This document shows, piece after piece, positions 1 to 9,900 of a stretch of DNA of 64,000 nucleotides. Every line of letters begins with the position of its first letter. Position 1 is the first letter of the stretch. Source of the DNA: Euleptes europaea (Eukaryota > Chordata > Lepidosauria > Squamata > Sphaerodactylidae); assembly GCF_029931775.1 (NCBI RefSeq), contig NC_079321.1:4309001-4373000 (forward strand), in the 5' to 3' direction. The notes beneath the pieces are model-generated. The model made no database searches. It was not told the origin of the DNA and saw only the letters and a program-made list of their open reading frames with translations. Both the position numbers and the translations under genes were made by a program.

Positions 1-211
1 GAAGTGCCGTCAAGTCGCAACCGATTTATGGCAACCCCTTATGGGGTTTTCATGGCAAGAGACTAACAGAGGTGGTTTGCCAGTGCCTTCCTCTGCACAG
101 CAACCCTGGTATTCCTTGGTGGTCTCCCATTCAAATACTAGCCAGGGCTGACCCTGCTTAGCTTCTGAGATCTGACGAGATCAGGCTAGCCTGGGCCATC
201 CAGGTCAGGGC
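1..211 (-). repeat. 5S-rRNA-derived SINE
   Basis: Read on the minus strand, this carries the 5S rRNA internal promoter region (AAGCTAAGCAGGGTC, then TAGTATTTGAATGGGAGACC). It ends in a tail with TCGGTTGCGACTTGACGGCAC. Such SINEs have a 5S rRNA head and a LINE-derived tail. The left edge is cut by the window. Confidence 0.85.
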
Positions 212-342
212 AATGACTACATTAAAAGGAAGATATTAGTGAATGCTAAAGGCCACCTTGCTCCAAAGGATCGAGAAATACTGAGAAAGATAAATAGCAT
301 AAACTGGCCAAATACCAAGTAAAACACAATTATGATAAAATT

Positions 343-536
343 AAAGTATACTGAAGGAAGACTGGACTCTGAACATAGCATACTGCAGGCTACGTACTGA
401 CATGTATATCTTTAAACAGCATCATCCTGATACAATCAAAGTATACTGAAGGAAGACTGGATTCTGAACATAGCATACTGCAGGCTACGTACTGACATGT
501 ATGTACCAATATCTTTAAACAGTGTCATCCTAAGCA
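343..536. repeat. Tandem duplication of a 95-bp unit
   Basis: Two adjacent copies, starting at 343 and 438, share AAAGTATACTGAAGGAAGAC and the following bases to CATGTAT; they differ by a few substitutions and a short insertion. No coding or repeat family was recognised. The rest of 212-930 shows no gene. Confidence 0.85.
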
Positions 537-1212
537 GAGGTATACCCTTCTCAGCACAATGACTTCAATGGACTTAGAAGGGTGTAATTCCTCTTAGAAC
601 AGTATGACTGTAGTCTCAATAATATTTCCTTGTCAATCAGTATAACCAGAGCCAAATAAGTATTTTTTTAAAAAATGCAATCCTTTTAAAGACTATAGTA
701 AACATCAGCATTAAAAGGAAATATGAATACAAAGAACAAACGCCTTTTATTACTGAAGCACAACTACAAAAGACGTCTTTTCTATGTGAGAAAGAAACAT
801 GGAGGAAAGTGACATGCATTGAAGTGTACAGAATTGTACACCCTTATGATTTTATTCATTCACGTGTAGCATTTTTATCCAGACTTTCTTCTAAAGAATG
901 CAGGGGGGCTTTCATTATTCTTGTCTTGTTCAGCCTCACAATGTTGTGAAGTAGGTTAGGTTAAGAGGGGCTGGCTGGCCCAAGACCCAGTGAGTTTCAT
1001 GGCACTTCGACACTGGCATTTACAGCTTTTTTCTCTGAAACCTAAGAGGAACACATGTGCACATAGTGTCCTCATAAGCGAGGAACCAATATGAGAATCT
1101 GACAAGGCAAACGCTTGCACACAAATTGCTTCTGCTAGAATATGGCAACCCTATACGTCAGGCTCCATCTGGAGATTGGCAACCCTGGGAAAGACTTCTC
1201 TTGGTCCTCCAC

Positions 1213-1416
1213 TAGGGTTGCCAGCTCCAGGTTGGGAAATACCTGGAGGTTTTTGGGGCAGAGCATGTGGAGGGTGTGGTTTGGGGAACGACTTCAATGA
1301 CATAGAGTCCAATGGCCAAAGCGACCATTTTCTCCAGGGGAACTGATCTCTATCGGCTGGAGATCAGTTCTAATAGCAGGAGATATCCAGCCACCACCTG
1401 GAGGTTGGCAACCCTA
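1213..1416 (+). mobile_element. hAT-type MITE (TAGGGTTGCCA family)
   Basis: Full copy with inverted ends TAGGGTTGCCA and TGGCAACCCTA. The interior is typical of the family: a G-rich GGGTTTGGGG block, CCATAGAGTCCAATGG, CATTTTCTCCAGGGGAACTG and GGAGATCTCCAG-like palindromes. hAT membership rests on sister copies with 8-bp target duplications (21130, 33796, 34579, 17793, 41896). A partial copy lies at 1140-1184. Confidence 0.85.
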
Positions 1417-1550
1417 ATAGTCAATCAGAAGTCTTGTTGAGAAAAATCCCTACCTGGCCCCACTATAAGTTACATCCATTTCTTAAAAAACACTTGGCAG
1501 GCAACAGAAAAGGTGTCAGCAGGCACCACGGCAGTCACAGGCCCCATGTT

Positions 1551-2806
1551 TAGGGTTGACAGCTCTGGGTTGGGAAATACCTGGAGATTTTTGGGGCAAA
1601 GCCTGAGGAGGGTGGGGTTTGGGGAGGGGAGGGACTTCAATGCCATAGAGTCCAATGGCCAAGGCGGCCATTTTCTCCAGGGGAACTGATCTCTTATCAG
1701 ATGGAGATCAGCTGTAATAGCAGGAGATCTCCAGCTAGTACCTGGAGGTTAACCCAAAGAAATAAAGGCTCAGTGCTGTAAGGATAATCGGAACAAACCA
1801 AAACAGCACCCAACAACATTTTTACGTTGACTTGCATAATGTTGCATTTTGTTGACTTCGGTGTCAGGCTGTTATCTCGGTTTAGATGTTTCCTCTGTTC
1901 CTTTGCTGAACCGTCCAGACTTCAAGGATGGCTCCACATACCAAAGCCTGGGAACACTACTCCTGGGAAATAGTGCTCTGTTTATGCTTTGTAATCTCCC
2001 GCCGTTTCTATGCTTTATATCTCCAACTAACGAGCAAGACACTCATAGCTGTCATCTTATCCTCAATGCACTGTATTGCCTATTTGACCAGTAAAAGCCA
2101 TCTGCTTGGAATCTAATTGTCTCTGTGGTGATTTCTGGTTCTTTGAGTCAAGAGCTCACATTATGACAGCTATAAGTGTCTTGCTCGTTAGTTGGAGATA
2201 ACGCGGGGGCTGAGTTGGGAGCACTCGAGGGGCGAATGAACCCTCTGGCAAGGTTTTTGTCCAAAAAGTCCCGTAGTACAGTGCGCTCGGAAGTGCTCAT
2301 AGGGTAAATTTTACTCTTGGTTAATGTGAGCTCTTGACCCAAAGAACCAGAAATCACCACAGAGACAATTAGATTCCAAGCAGATGGCTTTTACTGGTCA
2401 AATAGGCAATACAGTGCATTGAGGATAAGATGACAGCTATGAGTGTCTTGCTCGTTAGTTGGAGATATAAAGCATAGAAACGGCGGGAGATTACAAAGCA
2501 TAAACAGAGCACTATTTCCCAGAAGTAGTGTTCCCAGGCTTTGGTATGTGGAGCCGTCCTTGAAGTCTGGACGGTTCAGCAAAGGAACAGAGGAAACATC
2601 TAAACCGAGATAACAGCCTGACATCAGTCATTTTCATGTTGACTTGCATATTGTAAATTTTGATATTTGTATCTTGTTGTACTATTTTGTATATCATTTT
2701 GTATATATTTCTCACCTCTTCACCTTTATAAATTTTGCACTATTTCTATTATTGTTGTTGGGTGCTGTTTCGGTTTCTTCCAACTCCCTGGATGTTGGCA
2801 ACCCTA
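1551..2806 (+). mobile_element. hAT-type MITE split by a fold-back insertion
   Basis: The MITE runs 1551-1750, stops after CCTGGAGGTT, and resumes at 2787-2806 (CCTGGATGTT then GGCAACCCTA). About 1.04 kb lies between. That insert has short inverted arms near its ends (about 1783-1825 against 2750-2785) and holds a rearranged Ty3/gypsy fossil. The break point is the same as in the copies at 24152, 27178, 43606 and 56201. Confidence 0.75.
1861..2624. mobile_element. Ty3/gypsy LTR-retrotransposon fossil with two inverted LTRs
   Basis: Two near-identical copies of about 300 bp, each beginning TGTCAGGCTGTTATCTCGG, face each other: 1868-2165 on plus and 2330-2624 on minus. Between them the minus strand encodes a short piece resembling the start of a gypsy reverse transcriptase (a YPMSTSE...GFIRPS-like motif). 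The element is rearranged and clearly broken. The similar arms suggest moderate age. Its LTRs give the longest inverted repeat in this part of the window. Confidence 0.6.
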
Positions 2807-3008
2807 TCTGCCACAGAAGGCCACCCTGGGCGAGAGGGGCCTGCTTTCTGCAGAAGGCAGCTTCACGTGCTCCCCTACATGGATTTTAAAAGGAAAAAAT
2901 TAATGGTCTTGGCCTCTCCACTCCCTCCCTCCCTCCCTCCACCCGCCTGCCATACTCTGACTATGAGGCGACGGCCTCATAATTATCCCACCCCTTTAAA
3001 GCACTTAC

Positions 3009-3101
3009 TCCCAGCAAGGGGCCTCTTCCTATGACCGTCTCGCCGGGCGGCAGCGCCACAGGGCTGCCCCCCTCCACCGGCGCCACCTTAAACCCTGACA
3101 T
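3009..3101 (-). CDS. APLF: APLF first coding exon (aprataxin and PNKP-like factor), partial gene
   Basis: APLF is a nuclear DNA-repair scaffold and histone chaperone of non-homologous end joining. Its N-terminal FHA domain binds phosphorylated XRCC1/XRCC4. Thirty-one residues are encoded, from MSGFKVAPVE to ETVIGRGPLLG, closely matching the start of vertebrate APLF (MSGGFELQ... ETVIGRGPLLG). The GRGPLLG segment opens the FHA fold. The exon ends in phase 0 at a GTAAGT donor (reverse strand 3008-3003), where the known protein continues into the RRH part of FHA. ATG at 3101 was chosen because the family starts there; an upstream in-frame Met exists but has no family support. All later exons lie off the left edge. 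The gene is head-to-head with FBXO48, as in mammals. Confidence 0.87.
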
Positions 3102-3409
3102 GACAGCAGGCCCTCCCGCCACAGGGTTTCGCACGGGGGACACAAAACACCAACGCACCGCCGTTCCGACGCTCTCTGCCTTCCCCCGGCACCCGACCAC
3201 GACGCAAAGTTCCGCCCTGCTTTACGTTCCCCCGTCTTTGAAAGGAACCGCCCGATTCCCGCCGCGACGTCTCCGCGCTCGTTCCAAAACTACACCCCCC
3301 AGAATGCTCCTCTGCGGTGACGTAATGGGCGGGGTTCGGAAAGGAGTACACAAGCAAGTTCGGATGGGGGGGAGGACGTTGAAACCGTTAACGGCTACCC
3401 AACGTTCCG
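3102..3409. promoter_or_regulatory. Bidirectional APLF/FBXO48 promoter, CpG-rich
   Basis: A GC- and CpG-rich block between the divergent APLF start and the inferred FBXO48 first exon. It carries a ZNF143/SBS-like motif (ACTACA...CCCAGAATGC, 3289-3308), a CRE-like TGACGTAA (3318-3325) and a GC box GGGCGGGG (3327-3334). No TATA box stands out. ZNF143 and CRE sites are typical of bidirectional housekeeping promoters. That this region drives both genes is inferred from position. Confidence 0.7.
3340..3409 (+). other. FBXO48: FBXO48 non-coding first exon (inferred)
   Basis: A strong donor (TTCCG|GTGAGT, intron from 3410) lies just downstream of the promoter motifs. The coding exon at 5612 is preceded by a good acceptor (T-run then AG at 5591-5592). 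A short 5' UTR exon ending at 3409 would connect them. The start near 3340 is a guess. Confidence 0.45.
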
Positions 3410-3896
3410 GTGAGTGACAGCCCCCCCCCCCGTGGTGCGGGGGAGGCGTCTCCGAACGCTCAGCCGACCAATCCCGGAGTGGGGTGGAGGGATCAGGGGG
3501 AGAGGGGCGTGTGCGGGAGAATGTCCCGAGGCTGCGATTGGCCGCCGTCGACGCTAGTCAGCGCGATCGCTGATGAGCCGTGGCAGGTCGATTCGCTTGG
3601 GTCCTGAGACGCGTGGAGAGTGCGCACGTGTGAAGGGCAACAATCAGCGTGCAACAGACCCCCCCTCCCCCAAAAAAGAAAAATCTCCCATAATTATCTA
3701 GTTTCTCCCAGTACTGGATAAATTACAAAATAGCCACCACTTTCTGCACCTAATCCCTTCCCTTTTCACACGTACAGGTGGACCAATTCTGATTATCCTT
3801 TTGTTTAAGCCTGTTAAAAAAATTCACACCAATAACAGTCATCAAGAACATGTTTGGGTTCATCCCTTTCAGCAATTTCCACCCATTCCTGATTTT
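3410..3896. other. FBXO48 intron 1, GC-rich 5' part
   Basis: Up to about 3640 the promoter CpG richness continues; then it becomes ordinary intron. No coding exon or repeat is recognised. Confidence 0.4.
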
Positions 3897-4113
3897 TAGG
3901 GTTGCCAAGTCTGGCTTGGGAAATTCTTGGGGGTTTCAGAGGTGGACCCTTGGGAGGGCAGAATTGCGGGGGCGGGGGCTTGGTGGGGTATTAAAATACC
4001 ATAGAGCCCACCCTCCAAAAACCACAATTTTCTCCAGAGGAACCGATCTCAGTCATCCGGAGATCAGTTGTCATTCCAGATCTCCAGCCCTCACCTGGAG
4101 CTTGGCAACCCTA
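3897..4113 (+). mobile_element. hAT-type MITE (TAGGGTTGCCA family)
   Basis: Complete copy with the family termini (TAGGGTTGCCA and TGGCAACCCTA), rather diverged inside. Confidence 0.8.
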
Positions 4114-4414
4114 CTGGTTTTATTGTTTTAATGCTGTTACATTTGGGGAATTTTCAATTGCCCATTGACCGGCATTAAACCAGCCCCCCAAAAATGGGGA
4201 ATGCGCGGGGAGAGATTTTAACTCTCCCCTCCCCAGTTGAAACACCAGTTATATCTTGTTTCCTTAACAGGATCACAGAGTTTAATTTTTCTCATGTTGC
4301 AGAGGATACTAAGTGTCTCCCTGTGCAGGAAACTGTTGCAGCTGCATCTTCAAGGGCCGTGATAAATGCATTGCTTATTGTGCCACTTTTACGTGATCTG
4401 TGGCGGTGAAGATA

Positions 4415-4705
4415 GCCAGCATGGCGTGGTGGTTAGGAGTGGTGGGCTCATATCTGGAGAACCGGTTCGATTCCCATCTCCTCCACATGAGCTGCGGACT
4501 CTAATCTGGAGAACCGGGTTCGATTCCCCACTCCTCCACATGAAGCCTGCTGGGTGACCTTGGGCCAGTCACAGTTCTCTCCGAACTCTCTCAGCCCACA
4601 CAGAGGCAGGCCATGGCAAAACACCTCCCAACATTTCTTGCCTTGAAAACCCTACAGGGTCACCATAAATCAGCTGGGTCTATGGCGCCTGTGGGTACCA
4701 TAGTG
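4415..4705 (+). repeat. tRNA-derived SINE head joined to 5S-SINE tail
   Basis: The head has A- and B-box-like sequences (GTGGTGGTTAGGAG, GGTTCGATTCCC) and a duplicated B-box segment, then GGGTGACCTTGGGCCAGTCAC. After about 4595 it switches to the 3' part of the 5S-derived SINE (GGCAGGCCATGGCAAAACACC ... AACCCTACAGGGTCACCATAA). This is a chimera of two SINE families, made by template switching or insertion. Confidence 0.65.
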
Positions 4706-4862
4706 CCTGCTGATGGGTTTCTTGACACCCCCTTGCTTCTTTACATCAGCAACTAATATGGGCACTGTTAATACTTCTCCAACCAGCATTTTTTAATACC
4801 GCATAATATCAGGAAGTGTTTGTAAGCAGATATTACTGGCAGTACTATTTACCCTAGAAGTT

Positions 4863-5110
4863 AAAATGACTAAACTGAGGCTATCGTATTTTGGTCACAT
4901 CAAGAGTCACTGGAAAAGACAGTCATGCTAGGAAAAGTTGAGGGCAGCAGGAAAAGAGGAAGACCCAACAAGAGATGGATTGACTCAATAAAGGAAGCCA
5001 CAGCCTTCAGTTTGCAAGATCTGAGCAAGGCTATCAAAGATAGGACATTTTGAAGGACTTTCATTCATAAGATCGCCATGAGTCGGAAGCGACTTGACGG
5101 CCCTTTACAC

Positions 5111-5139
<29 letters not shown>
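4863..5139 (+). mobile_element. LINE 3' end, Bov-B/RTE-like, with (CT)n tail
   Basis: Contains the decayed end of a non-LTR ORF2: a YFGH-type motif, then a GKRGRP-like segment (AGGAAAAGAGGAAGACCCAAC). The 3' tail includes CATGAGTCGGAAGCGACTTGACGG, followed by a (CT)n run at 5112-5139. The tail is nearly the same as that of the 5S-derived SINEs, so this LINE family is the likely source of the SINE mobilisation machinery. The Bov-B/RTE assignment rests on tail resemblance only. Confidence 0.55.
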
Positions 5140-5141
<2 letters not shown>

Positions 5142-5545
5142 TTACCCAACTTTTAAAAACCTACAAGGTTTGGGACCCGGGTATCTAAAGGACCATCTTC
5201 TCCCATATGTTCCTACCTGGGAATTAAGATAACAGGGAGAGGCCGTCCTGACTGTCCCATCAATCAAAGAAGCTTGTCTGATGGACACACGAGAGAGGGC
5301 CTTTTCAGTGGCAGCCCCACGATTATGGAACAACCTCCCCAGGGAGGTGTGCCTGGCCCCCTCACTTTCAATCTTTAGGAGGCAGTTGAAGACGCATTTG
5401 TTTACGTTTACTAACAGTCATGACCTGGGAATTTAAGTGTTGGTTTTCATGTTTTTATTATATTTTATTTTATGTATTTTATCTATGTTGTAAGTCACCT
5501 TGAGCACCATAAGGAAGAAAGGTGGCTAATAAATGTCTTTTAAAA
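5135..5545 (+). mobile_element. Non-LTR LINE 3' end (CR1/L2-like)
   Basis: Translates near 5293-5400 to a RAFSVAAPRLWNNLPREV-type C-terminus followed by FRRQLKTHLF. That is the usual end of CR1/L2-clade ORF2. It finishes with a tail like GTAAGTCACCTTGAGCACC...GGCTAATAAATG. A second decayed copy is at 32950-33130. Confidence 0.65.
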
Positions 5546-5611
5546 AGAAAGAAATATATAATTTTTTCTACGTCAACTGTACATTTTTTTAGAAAGAGCG
5601 AGATCTAAACT

Positions 5612-5929
5612 ATGCCGACAGGCTGTAAGCAGACAACTCCCCGGCGAAACAAGCCCCCCGTTGCTGCCGGTAAGAAGTTCTCCGTTCCGTCTGAGCAGAA
5701 CCACAAAGCAAGCCCAAAGGACTTTGTGCAGCTTCTCCCGCTTGAAATCAGCCTGAAGATTTTTAGCCATCTGGACATCCGGAGCTTATGCAACGCTGCC
5801 ATGACCTGTCGAAGCTGGAACCGCACCCTGGAGACCTGTGATCACTTGTGGAAGCTCCACTGCTTAACCGTACGGGCTCTCTGTCAGCGAGAGATTGACA
5901 GGGACAGAGGCAATGGGTATTCGTGGAAG
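5612..5929 (+). CDS. FBXO48: FBXO48 coding exon 1 (F-box only protein 48)
   Basis: Encodes residues 1-106 of a small F-box protein, presumed substrate adaptor of an SCF (SKP1-CUL1-F-box) ubiquitin ligase. Mammalian FBXO48 has been linked to AMPK turnover. The F-box spans about residues 36-82 (FVQLLPLEISLKIFSHLDIR, then TCRSWN). This matches the human order of LLP-EI-KIFS-LDIRSLC-TCRSWN, and ALCQREIDRDRG-GYSWK follows. The start ATG at 5612 lies 20 bp after the acceptor AG (5591-5592), and the N-terminus is low-complexity as in the family. The exon ends in phase 0 at AAG|GTATGT; a CR1 fragment begins 20 bp into the intron. With the second exon the protein is 159 residues (human about 155). Confidence 0.92.
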
Positions 5930-5949
5930 GTATGTTCAGTCCAGACTGG

Positions 5950-6330
5950 TCATAAGAACTTAAGAAAAGCCCTCCTGGATCAGAGCAAGGCCCATCATGT
6001 CCAGCAGTCTGTTCACATAGTGGCCAACCAGGGGCCTCTAGGAAGCCCACAAGCAAAGTGACTGCAGCAGCATTGTCCTGCCTGTGTTCCACAGCACCTA
6101 ACATAAATAATAGGCATGCCTCTCTGATACTGGAAAGAATAGGTCTGCATCATGACTAGTAGCCATTTTGACTAGTAGCCATGGATAGCCCTCTCTTCCA
6201 TGAACCTGTCCGCTCCCCTCTTAAAACTTTCCACGTTGGCAGCCATCACCACATCCTGGGGCAGGGAGTTCCACAATTTAACTATGTGTTGGTTGAAGAA
6301 ATACTTCCTTTTTTATCTGTTTTGGTCATG
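5950..6330 (-). mobile_element. CR1 LINE 3' fragment
   Basis: Minus-strand CR1 3' end containing GATCAGAGCAAGGCCCATCA and GGCAGGGAGTTCCACAATTTA (both shown on plus). These are hallmarks repeated in many copies here. Confidence 0.8.
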
Positions 6331-6419
6331 AAGAGACTAGCCGTGTGATCTGAAGCGAGGCAGCACCTTTCCAAACCCATGCCTCTGGTGAGCTTAGAAG
6401 GGTGTGAAGCTGATGAGCC

Positions 6420-6742
6420 CTGACCTGGATGGGCCAGGTTAGCCCAATCTTGTCAGATATCAGAAGCTAAGCAGAGTCAACCCTGGTTAGTACTTGGATG
6501 GGAGACCACCAAGGAAGTCCAGGGTTGCTACACAGAGGCAGGCAATGGCAAACCACCTCTTCTCATCTCTGCCCTGACTTGGATAGCCCAGGCTAGCCTG
6601 ATCTCATCAGATCTCAGAAACTAAGCAGGGTCAGCCCCAGTTAGTACTTGGATGGGAGACCACCAAGAAAGTCCAGAGTTGCCAGCAATGCAAAACCACC
6701 TCTGAATGTCTCTGTTCTGTCACACTGATTTGACAGCACCAA
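6420..6742 (+). repeat. Two head-to-tail 5S-derived SINE heads
   Basis: Two consecutive 5S-like units (6420-6569 and 6570-6742), each with GAAGCTAAGCAG or a variant, TTGGATGGGAGACCACCAAG and GGCAAACCACCTC or a variant. The period is about 150 bp. The first unit lacks the LINE-like tail. Confidence 0.8.
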
Positions 6743-6978
6743 AGGAGAAAATCCAACTTCTGTCATAGGAGCTTGACAGTGTGGACTTTATGAATGTGTT
6801 TCATAATAAATGAGATGCCCGCACACAACTTGAACCAATTTGATGTGAGGAAAGGATCTTGGAACCTTGACCTGGATGGCCCATGTTGGCCGGATCTCAT
6901 CATAAATCGGAAGCTAAGCTGGGTTGGCCGTAGTCAGTACTTGGATGGGAGACCACCAAGGAGTCCAGGGTTGCTACG

Positions 6979-9900
6979 TGTTGGGTCTTAGATAGCGAGA
7001 TTCGTTACATGTCAGACAGTCAAAGGGTTAATTAGCCAAATGGTCAGGAAGAGCAGATCACCACTGCTTCCATGTCATATGGTCACGTAGGCAAAGTAAT
7101 CTGCATTTTACTGCTTTGGTATATCCTTTGTTTGAAAGAGAAACTGTAGCCCAGTTACTTGTAAGTTACCAACCTGCAAGCATGGAGGAGCACATTCTCC
7201 CTGTGAGAATGGCTACTCGTGAGTAAGCGTAGTAACTGCTAAAGGAGTTTAGCAAGTCTAGGAAACTTAGAGATGTAGGATGTTTATTGTTTAATCCATG
7301 TACCCTACCCTTGAGATTAGTTAGTAAAGAATTGATTTGATTAAGAAAACGACTCTGTGGTATTTTTGTGTGTGACTAACCTTTATTATCAATAAGCAAA
7401 AACCAAGATTCATCGCCCTGAATGGTAGCAGATTAATTAAGTGAGTTTCAGATCCTAACAAGTGGTAGCAGAGTGGATGGTTTATTCTTGGCTATTGATA
7501 TAAAGTCACACAGAACAATTTTTGATTTTTGAATCGTGTCCCATCGGGGAACTGAGGAATACAAAGGACCTTACAGACGCCTGAGGGAATTCCTGTAAAG
7601 AAGCCGAGCAGCCGAGTCTGTGGGGACGACAGGAAAACTCAACCCTCACGCCTGTGAACTGGAGGAGGAGAGCGGCACGCTGCAAGAATGGGAGAGGACG
7701 CGAACCGGGCAGCCACGCCAGTAACATCGAGCACAAACGCAGGAGCCGTGAGTGTAAATGGGAAAGGGATCCAATCAGTAATAATTCCCCACATAAGTCA
7801 GTCATCCTTCCCAATATGGAAAAGATCTGTCGAATTAGCATTTAAGGCACTGGGGATTAAACACGTACTAAATGAAGATCCCCCAGATGAGACTGACAGA
7901 GATAAGTTTAATGCCTTTGATAAAGCTGATGCCCAGGGGATGTGCCTTCTGGTGGGAGCAATATCACCAACAGAGTCATCCATCATTTTAAATAGTAATT
8001 CAACGAAAGATATGATGAAAGCACTCAATGAAAAGTATGGTGTTTTGTCCAGAGGTCAGAGGATGAGCCTCAAGGCGAATCTACTCTCATATAAGATGCC
8101 TGAAAATGTAACTCTCTTACAACATTTAAAGCATATGCAAGATTTGGAATCAGAGGTGAAATTTGCAGGAGGGGAAGTGAGCTCAGAAGATTTTTTAACA
8201 ATATTTATTGCCAGTCTCCACCAACGCTTTAATGCAGAGAAGCAAAACCTGCTAGCCAGAGAGGATTTAACCCTTAATAAGCTGATCACAGCCTTGAAAG
8301 AATTTGAAACAGACAGAGCACGCGAAAATGAACTGTCTAATGGAATACAGGTATTGCATGTGCATGAGAAAAAGTTCCAATGTTTCACCTGTCGAAAATT
8401 TGGCCATAAATCGTATCAATGCAAGCAGAGGGAATCAAAAGGGGGAAAACCCCCCTCTCCGGGGGAAAAGCCCGCGAATTTTAGACAAAGACCAGATTCA
8501 GCCACAACAGGAAGTCAAGGCTATAGCAAGCCCAAGAGACCAGATCAGATCGCTACGCTTTTGCTAAAAGATCAATCAACTCACATTTTACCAATAAAAG
8601 ATGACCCAAAGCGTGTACAAAAATTGCTTTTAGATTCAGGGTCAAGTAACCATACATGTGGGATCATGGAAGCCTTTGATTATTTGGAACCATGTGCTGA
8701 AACGTTCATAATGGCCAATGGGGAGAGACAAATATGCACCCAGAAAGGACAAATTTCTGTTTCTATCCAGTCTCTCTGTGGAAATGTAATGGGCTTAAGA
8801 CTACAGAATGTGCTTTATATGCAAAAATCTGAACATTGTTTACTGTCTGTGAAAAGGCTAGCAAATGCTAAGTTCCAAGTGACAATAAATGAGAACGGTT
8901 GCTATTTGTTTGATTCTCAAGCAAGGGAATATGAAGTTTTGTCAGAAGGTTCTCATTACTACTTGGAGAACGTTGCAGACCAGATTGTGGATTATACTGA
9001 GGACAGTGTTAATTCTGATGAACTGTATCAGTGTGAGAAAGACAATGGACTTTGTGCAAAGGAAAATGCTGTTATTGATGAAAAGGAATGCTTTGTTGAC
9101 TGCAATAAGGAGATTAAAGGTTTAAATACTGAGAATTGCAAACATGAGGATTGCATGTATTTCTGGCATTTGAAATCGAAACACAGAAATATGGAGTCTG
9201 TGAGGCAGCAACTACATGAGTTTGGCTTGCCAGTAAAGGACTGTGTGAAGAGTTATAAGCAATGTGAAATTTGTATTGAAGCATCAGAGCATCTGCAGAG
9301 TGATTCAACAGAACCTCTAGCGCCATCTACTGATGAAGGAAATGTTAGCATCTCAGGAGACAAAAGGGAAAAGGAAATTTCCATTGTAAACGAGATGAAT
9401 GCAACTGAGTCTGAAAGAATGAGTGATGGAAAGGTTGGAAGAAGGGAAACCGAGCCGGTTACATCCTCAGCATGGGAGCTTAGGCCGCCTGGTGCAGCAA
9501 AGTGTCTACAGGATACAGCATCAGAAGGAGGCAGTCCTGAAGCTGATGGAGATGTAAAGGTTTCAACCACCTTAAACCATTCTGAAGTGAAAAGTAACTT
9601 CTCAAGCTGGGAGAACAAAGAGCAAAAGTTTCTCAGTGGGGAGAAGAAATCACTGCAACAACTTACAGCGATAAACATTCTTTTAAACATTGCCACTTCA
9701 AAGAAAATGACAGTGATGATGTTTACTGTTACAGATAGCCAAAAGCTTACTTCACAACTACAGAAGCAAGGCTTCAAAAGGGGAAATAAAGAGAAATGTC
9801 TACTCAACAGAAAGGAAAATGGCCTATTGCAATACATTTTAATAATAATGGACAATGTTTTAATTTGCTGTGATACTGAGTCAAATGCAAAGAAAATTGC

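Noticed and set aside
343-536. A CRISPR-like or satellite array
   Set aside because: Only two units, no spacers, and the host is a vertebrate.
6420-6569. Real 5S rRNA genes in tandem
   Set aside because: Only the internal promoter region resembles 5S; the units are diverged and share the SINE body and, in full copies, a LINE-like tail.
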